The notes beneath the pieces are model-generated. The model ran no database searches. It saw nothing but the letters and a program-made list of their open reading frames with translations, and was not told where the DNA came from. A stretch of 64,000 nt of DNA from contig NC_087062.1 in assembly GCF_963678635.1 (NCBI RefSeq), forward strand, positions 57,051,970-57,115,969, in the 5' to 3' direction. The DNA is from Symsagittifera roscoffensis. Lineage: Eukaryota > Xenacoelomorpha > Acoela > Convolutidae. Both the position numbers and the translations under genes were made by a program. Positions 49,695-58,600 of this stretch are shown here, piece by piece; positions within the stretch are counted from its first letter, which is position 1, and each line of letters begins with the position of its first letter.

Positions 49695-52600
49695 CACCAA
49701 ATCTAACTCTGTCAGAGAAATCAAAAATTGTTATTTTTCAACGAAAAATCATCAGGGTCGTTTTTTTGCGTAAGTCGACTTCTATTTTTTTAGTGCAAGA
49801 TAAATCAAAAACAATTATTCTAGCTCTGAGACGCTCGAAAAAATTATCTAATAGTTTAATGGCGCTCTCTCAAGTGGTGTTTTTGTGAAAGAACTTTTAT
49901 ATAAGTGTATGATCAATAAAGTTTTTTATGTGTCTATAGAAAAATCCACTATTTCCTTTTATTTCAAAAAAAAAAAACACGACAGTATATTCGTTCTGTT
50001 TCTTGCGTTCATTGAAACATTTCCAACTGTCAATTGGCTATGTTTTTACTTGTCAGTGAACACAATAGAGAACATTATTTTGGTCGAAGTGTTTTTGTTT
50101 CGTTTTTTTCTCTCAAGCAAATATGATGCAATTTGTTCACGATGAACCTAATTTTTGCTACTGAACTTTTAATTTAACTTTACGTTTAAATCAGTTTCAT
50201 TTGCTAAAAGGAAGACAAATTAGGCTCTTCAATAACGAAAGTGCAATATTAAAAAAAACGTGTCAATTATTAAAGTTTCACGATGAGCTTGAGATGATAC
50301 TTTTTTTCCTTAAAACTCATTTTTTAGATCTTTCTGAAGCCATTAACATTTTCTGACGTATTGCCTGTTAGTTGGTTTTTTTTTAAAAAACGCAAACGCT
50401 ATTATCAAAGAGGAAAAAACCAAAAGGTCACGAAAATGAAGTTTCTGAATTCCCTGCGGAACAAAAAATTACCTATCGGCAACCATAGCGATCGTTTCCT
50501 GTTTAACAATTTTCCAAGTGTCTGCTGGCTATGTTTAAGAGTAATGAACGTTGTCGATGCTCTTATATATTCAGCTCTAATTGAAACTTCCGCGGTTTAG
50601 CTTTTGATTTGTGTAAGAACAGTTCTTTTCTTTTGTTAAAAGAAAGCAAACTTCACTATCCATCTGCAAAACTGTAGAAATTACAAAAATTGCGATCGAA
50701 ATCTAGTTTTAAAACTGGTTTTCAATTTTCAGATTTCCCGGCGATATACAAAATTTACATATTGATTCAACTTTCTCAGATTGTGTTAGGACTCGAAATT
50801 TAAAGAACATAGTTTAGACTCTTATATAGGTGGCAACGATTTTTTTTTGTTTTTTTTCTTAGGCAAAGTGTTAAAATTTGCTCAGGCTTAAATGTAATTT
50901 TTCGAGGTTTGATGTCTGATTTTTTTTTATTTTCAGCTCATTTTTGTTAAAAGTTTGCAAACTTCATTTTTGAACAGCAAAAGTTCTAAGGTCACGAAAA
51001 ACGTGATTGATTTCTAGTTCCTAAAGTGGAATTTAATTATGGTATTTCCGAACAAAATAAAAAATTTACCTATAGATCAAATTTTCTCAAATTGGAACAA
51101 TTTTTTTTGGGGAATTTTGATAATTAAAATCCATTTTTGAAGCTAGAAGGCGATCACATTTTTTGTGACTTTTGAGCTTTGCTGTTCAAAAATGGCGTTT
51201 GCTTTCCTTTTAACAAAGCAAATGAGCTGAAATTAACAAGCAAGAAATCAGAAGTCAGACTACAAAAAAGTAAATTTGAGCCTGAACAAATAGTAAGATT
51301 TTTCCTATTTTCGAATTTTTTGCTTGCATGACTGTTTTTCAACTATCTGTTTGTTGACTATGGTTGAGAGTAGTGAACGCAGTGAAAACTCTTATATAGG
51401 TCTTGCTGATTTTTTTTGGGCGAGTCTTAAAAGTCTCTAATAAATACAGATGTGCAGTCATACATATTGATGCATTTATGAATTTACTTAGGCAGGGGCG
51501 GATCTAGGATTTTCTCGAGGGGGAGGCGGGCGGATTTTCAAAAAAAAAATTGCAGATTTTGTTGTATTTTTTTTAGGTCGACCAAACTGATTTTTCGAGC
51601 TCTTCCAAAATTTTACAAAGACCCTGAAAGACCCTGTTTAGGCCAAATTTTCTGCGCCGCAGGCAAAATTTTGAAAAAAAAACAGGCCAAAAAATGCGTT
51701 TTTTGGCACTTTTTGGAAAACTTGACCAACAAATCGCGGTTTATCGGTGCGCGCTCCCCCTCAAAATTAGTATAAATTGGGGTCAAAGGTGCTTTTAGAA
51801 AAACATTAGGGTCCATAACCAAAAATTAATATCTCAAAATAGCACAAATGGGGTACCCTTTGGGTCGCCAGGGGGTCGAATCCCTGAAAGTGGAGGTGCG
51901 TCCGCCCCATGCGTCCCCTCTAAATTCGCCCATGCACTTAAATATATATGAGCACTTTTTGAGTTCAATTGAAATTCATCTGCTGAAAATAACGTAAATA
52001 ACAATCTCCAAAGACGAACGTGGAAATGGCGCGGAAAAGTTTGAACTATTTCTAGTTCATTTAATTTTTACAGCTACTTCTAGAATTTAATTTTTAGATT
52101 TCCAGCGGAATAAAAACTTAACCTATTGATCCAGTTTTCTCTGGCTGGATTCATGCTATCAAAAACTGCCACCAATTATAAATTGTTCTAGAAATTCAAA
52201 GAGCTTGAAGGGCAGCTATTTTTTCTTTGAATTCGAAAGTTGAGATTTTTTCAAGAAAGTTAGTGTTTTTTATTTATACTTGCGTTCATTACTCTTTTCC
52301 AATCTTCGATTGGCTATGTTTATAACTATAAGTCGCGTCACGTTTTTTGTCACAAAAATTGCAGGAAATGAATATTGCTAAATTGCATTATTTTCGAAAT
52401 AATAACCAAATTGCATTATTTTGGAAATAAGTCACAACAATTGGATAAATTGGATATGCGTCGTTATAAATTCATCGCTACCAACAAAGTCGTACGCAAA
52501 AGTTGCGGTGCCTTCTTCTTCTCCGGTCGCAAAAAAACTGTAAACAACTGGATATACTTGTTTTTGGTCGAGATAGTGCGGAATTCTCAAAATCTAGTCG

Positions 52601-55600
52601 CTGTTATCTGCAAAGACAAAGATGATCTCGATCTGGTCAATGACATGCAATTCTGAAACCAACAAAATGCATTTTGTCCTTCTTTTTCAAATGTTCGTTT
52701 ATAATGTATTTTTCTAGCGTTTCTGAAGTTTAGATTTTAGCAGCCGTGAAGTATGGGTTGACAGTAGAAACCTAACAAAGGCGACTTATTATTCGCCACG
52801 ATATCCGGATAAACTAAATTGGCTGGATGCGAGAGAATATTGCAAGTATTATCTTCATATAACAGACACCGACCACGACTTCGATCAGACACCTGCTGGT
52901 TTAGCAGTAGCGTTCACCACTGATGAGATGGTGCACCTTACAAAGAGTGAATTTGCAAAAGATCAGGCTGAGTTTCATATCGGAATGCACCGTCCTGAGT
53001 TTCTTTATGTAGATATGGTACTGAGTGAGTATCCACATATAAAGGTGCCATATCGCACTTCATTTGAGGGGTGGGATGATAATGAGCCCAATATGGACCC
53101 CAAGAAGAAATACGTGTGTCTCAATGTCAGGACTGGTTTGAGATTTACCTGTAAAGATCAGAGGAGGCAGTTTGTATGTGCAACGTACCATCAAGTGCAA
53201 CAAAGGGACCCCGACAAATTTTATGATTGTTAGTTGATTATTGATAACAGCCATTTGAATCTTTATAAATACGCAACGTAAGCAGCTCATTCATACGGGC
53301 AAACACATTAGAGTTATGGATTCCTATAACTTGATGCTGTGGTTGCTTATTGCATACAGTGCTGATTTAAATTGTCCGGACAAAACGAACAAAACCTGAA
53401 GTTTCAAACGTGTTTTTCTCAAATTGGGTTAAGATTAGACAAAAAGTGAAGAGAACAAAAGGTGCTTAGAATTTCATCAAAATTAATATGGTGCTATTTT
53501 TTCTCCGAAATTCTCAACCAAAATTTTACCCCAAAAATGGGTCATTTTAGCTTTTTTCAATTAATCAAGAATTACACTGAAACTACTATGTTAATTGATG
53601 AAAAAATTATATCACAAGAAGCCTCCTACATAGCCCAACAAAGCTTAAGAAGAGTTAAATATCCAAAAACCAGTATNNNNNNNNNNNNNNNNNNNNNNNN
53701 NNNNNNNNNNNNNNNNNNNNNNNNNNNNNNNNNNNNNNNNNNNNNNNNNNNNNNNNNNNNNNNNNNNNNNNNNNNNNNNNNNNNNNNNNNNNNNNNNNNN
53801 NNNNNNNNNNNNNNNNNNNNNNNNNNNNNNNNNNNNNNNNNNNNNNNNNNNNNNNNNNNNNNNNNNNNNNNNNNNNTTTGCCAATTTTTATCTCAATTTG
53901 GCTATCATGACCTCCAATTTTTGCAGTTTTTGACTTATTGCAACCAATTCTTACTGCTTAAAAAAGCAAGAAAAAGTCTGGTTATCAATTTTTAGAGTCG
54001 ATGAACGTAGTAAAGACTCGTATATAGGTATTAGTGATTTTTTGGGTGACATTAGTCGATGAGCGTAGTTCAGACTCTTAATTAAGTCGTGATATTTTCT
54101 TTAGGTCGTGTTGATAATTTCATCAAAAAAGAGTATCATAAATTTTTTTTAGAAATTGAAAGAGCAAGAGCTTTCAGGCTATCTATTTTTTAGTTTCTAG
54201 TTCAAAAATTGCAATTTTTTCAATAATTTTTACGAATCGATGAAAATAGTTCAGGCTTTCATATATGTTGTGATGACTTTTTCGTTTTTTTTTTCAGGAA
54301 AACTCTTGAAAACTTTTCAGGCTATAATTTACTTTTTCACGGTTTGATTTTTGATTTCTTTTAAGTTCGGTTCAGTTTCTTTGTTAAAAGCAATGCAAAC
54401 TCCACTATTAAACAGCAAAAGAGTAAAGGTCACGAGAACGAGCAGAATACAATTTTTTTAATCCAGTTTTCTCAAATTGAATCAGTTTTATCAAGTTCCA
54501 AGTAAAAATTGTTCTAGAAGTTCAGGGAACTTTATAGGTATATATATTTTTGTTTTTTGAATCTCGAAAATTGAAAAATCAGAATTTTTATTTGCATTCG
54601 TTGACTAATTTCGAACTGTCTGCTTGTTATGTTTTTTTTTCAGGATAATGTCTAAAAATCCTCTAATAACTACAGAGGTGCGTTCATACATAATCAGGGA
54701 ATTATGAATCCATTTTAAGATGCCTGCACTTTTTGAATTCAATACAATTTCATCTGCTAAAATTAAATAAAATGCGCCCTCCAGTCACGAATGTGGATAT
54801 GGCGCAACAAAACGTGATCGACATCTAATTTCGAAAGTGGATTTTAGTTTTCAGATTATCCAATGGAAAAAAATCTACCTATTGGTCTGAAATTGAGTTA
54901 ATTTAATCAAAAATTTATTAACTGTTCTTAAAATTTAAAGATTTTAAAGGCCACGTATTTTTTAGTTTGAAGTTCGAAAACTGAATTTTCTAACCAAAAA
55001 ACAAGACATTTTTCTTTCGGTTTTCTTGCGCTCGTTGGCTGCGCGCTATGATTTTATTTTGTATTTATACACACATATACAAACACACACCTATATAGGA
55101 ACCCTGAAACTTTTTCTTTTTTTCGGTCGCGTAGTTTTTCGTAAGGGAAAGGTCTGAAAGAGTTTTTTTTTTAATTTTCTCAGTATGCTATGCGTGAGTG
55201 TTGTTTTGCAGGGTTTAGTGAAGCCTTTGAGTGGTACAGTAAGCTGGACGACTCTGTAAAGGCTACTTACTTCATTCCAAACTTAAGGTCCAATCACAAT
55301 TGGACAGCTGCTGCAGACTACTGCAGAACCAAACTTATGTCGATTCCCGAGGCTAAAAAGCTGATATCTCCCAAAAACCCACCAACCTTGGCTATGGCTT
55401 TTACAAATGAGGAAATTGATATGTACTTTAGCCTTGAACACATAAAGCAGAGCGAAAACCCGATTCACATAGGGTTTCAGCGAATTAGAAAAATCGCGTA
55501 CTCATTTCGAGCGTCTGCTTATGACATGACGATTACTAGCATTCAGAACAATATTGTAGCAACTGAAAAAGACGACTACGATAACTGGGAACGGGGTCAG

Positions 55601-58600
55601 CCTTCGTTGAGGAATGATGAAAAGTATGGTTGCATGACAGTCAAACTGAAGGGCAGAAACGACTGCAAACAGGGTGAAAAACGGTTCATTTGTGCAAACT
55701 ATACGTACGTCGATGCCAATGCGGATCTAGATCTCAAAAGTAAGTGGTATCGTCATATGGTTTATTCAGCCAAAATTGCTGTGTTATAAAAAACCCGATA
55801 AAACTATAAGCAAATAAAAACCTTTTGGAAAAGCTAGCATGTATTGGATGGTTTTTCACAGTTAAAGGATGAGTATAAGTGAATGGGGTGATTGAAAAAA
55901 AATGTCGGGGAAAATGCCAAAATGAAATGAATAGAAGGAGGTTTTAGCCGTGTCCAGGTGTCCGACTTGTGTTTCGACTTGCTCTTTCTAAGATTTTTAC
56001 CGCTTCGATCAAAAAACGTAAGTGTTTGGCGCTTCCACCAAAATCGGGAGGCTGGAAAGAATTAAGTATGTTTTGCCCGTGCGCTTGAGATAAATCTGCT
56101 TCTTAATTGCGAAAATTCAGCTGCAAACCGACATTGTCTCATCTGGTTTCGTCTCTGTTTCAAAAGTAGCAACAATAATCGAGTACCGGTATTTCGTTTT
56201 AAAAGTAATCAGTATTTCGTGTTTGAATGTTTTTGTGCTGCACGCCTTATTCAAGCTAACTAGTTTGTTTCTGTAAATATTTCTAGAAGTGCGAATGGTA
56301 ATGAGGCAGGAAAAAATAACTGAGACTTTGCTGGCCGAGTATTACATGGTTTTCTCGAAGTTCACGTTCGAAAGAGCCAGACAAGAGTGCAAATATTTCG
56401 GAGTAGGGTTTGACCTTGCGGTCGGGTTCAACAGACGAGAACTTGATCTTCTATACGAGTTGGCAGCAGAAGCAATGTTTGGCCCGATAAAAGAGATCCA
56501 TCTTGGCTTCCGAAGATGGACGTCGGAAATTACATACACATCTGTGGTTTTAAATGTAGTTTTTAGCTCTTTTTGGGGTAAAAACGAGCCCGCAGGGAGA
56601 GAATCAAAGAATCAGCACTTTGGATGTTTGAAGACGGTTAATTCAAAAGATAGAACGGATGGAAAAAGTTATGTGCGAGGTGTTTGTACATCGGAACAAG
56701 CACAATATCTGTGTGCTGTATACGAGAAAATCCCATTTAATGACAGTAAGTGTTGCATTTTAGTACGTTTCAACAGGGGTACCTTGTAAACATCCGATAA
56801 GTCAAATATCCGAAAACCAAAAAGTGTTATAAACATCCAAAAACTGCTTTACTAGGGCAAACATTCGAACTTATCAAAGAGTATGGCAAAGATCCGATAT
56901 CTTCTGTTTGCTTAAAAATTGTTTTAGTGGTGGAATGAAGGCGGATCGCCGCGGTCGTGCCAACGTGTTGCTCGTTCGCTAACCGAGGGTCGGACTCTAT
57001 AGGAACGTTAGAGCCGGATGTCGCCGCAAAAAGGCGATGCGCGCATAGAAGTCACCGACGGCCCTAAACCGAAAGTCGGCTTAATTGGAATTGGATAATT
57101 GAACTGTCCTGTTTGTGAAGTTCTAATGTCATATTATTACATAACTTTTTATATAAGTTCGGATGTTTGACATATCGGAGTTTGCCCTAGACCCGTTTCG
57201 AAATTTTTGTCGACCTTTTTTTAGGTCGACCAAATTGATTTTTCGAGCTCTCCCAAAGCACTGTTTTGTTCCTGTTTTGGCCAAATTTTCTACGCCGTAG
57301 GCAAAAATTTGAAAAAAAAACAGGCCAAAAAGGCGTTTTTAGGCACTTTTTGGAAAATTTGGCCAAAAAATTGCGTTTTTGCGGCGCGCGCTCCCCCCTC
57401 AAAATTAGTATAAAGGCGCCTTTAGAAAATATTTAGGGTCCTTCACGAACAATGGATGTTGGAAAATAGTATAAAGGGGGTTCCTTTGGGTCGGCAGGGG
57501 GTCGAATCCCTGAGGGGAAGCGTCCCCCCCCCCTAAATCCGCCCCAGATTAGGGTCAAGATTTGCATATAAATAAATGTTGAATAAGTCTTTCACAGAGA
57601 AGTTTTATCCTTTTAGAAGAGCAAAATATTTTAAAATATCTGAGTCATGAACGCTTTTGCCAAGCAGACATGAGTTTGTAATGCCTCGGACATTACGTGG
57701 TCATGAAATAAGGCTCACGTAAGCGTTTATTTGTTGCTCCAACTACTCTATGAAGTTGGAAAGAACTATGGGCAAGGTTTCGTTTTTGTTCCGACTTTCG
57801 ATACGAAAGTAACGGAATATTTGTGCTCGGGGTGGGTTTTTTTCTTCAGACAAATTTCGACTTTTTAACTAGCCATTTTTGACGGAATTTTTTCATATCA
57901 TTCGAAAGGTATTGTTGTCCTGAACTTAAATTTGAAAAGACATTTCACCTGTGATCATTTTTCGTAAAGTTATGAGGGTTTAAAGATTGCCATTTTGACC
58001 AATTTGGGACAATTAACACGCGATATAATTCGCGCTATTAACGCGTAAGCGGAGATTTAATCCGTCTTGTAAAATCTTATAAATTGGTTGAACGAAACTT
58101 TTTTTGCCATAATTGATTTGTTACAAGGAACGAAATCTATCTTTTTGTACTTTATATGGCGTGTGGGGGGATGATTTTCATGATGAAATTATGAAGAAAA
58201 AAAAGTTCATTTTGTTTTGTTTCATTTGATTTTTTATGTTATTACTGCTGCTCCATAAACCTTAAAAGGCTGTCGGAACATTCAGGGCTTCGCCCTGATA
58301 CGAGCAGTCTTGTTTTTCATTGTTGACACTTCCAAATCCCAAAGAAAAATTGTTGAGGGTCAAGTGAGGAATCCTATTCCACTCTTTTCAGCCGTGATTC
58401 AGATCCCAAAAAACTTTCAACTAAGTTTTCTCAGTTTCGTTCGGCTACTAAATGACACTAAATGACCCGAAAATTGCGAATCACTTTGAATTCTCAATTC
58501 TGTTGATCGGCTAATTTTAAATTTAATTCCTCAGTCGTTATTTGCGCTACTTTTGCAGTTTTTGACTTTTTGAATAGTTTGTTAATGTGCGTTACTGATA

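Larger units (their letters stand above)
49920..52733 (+). other. first intron of the mucin-CTLD model
   Basis: Contains repeated modules with agtgaacgcagtgaaaactc followed by ttatatagg (near 50540, 50810, 51370), ccaactgtcaattggctatg (near 50025, 50510, 52290) and tttcccggcgatatacaaa (near 50735, 52100). The same modules recur in the later introns. A hAT-like MITE lies at 51493-51934 and an unassigned frame at 52375-52656. Confidence 0.6.

Noticed and set aside
53462-53995. Frame spanning the second N gap
   Set aside because: Produced by the gap and by foldback MITE sequence.
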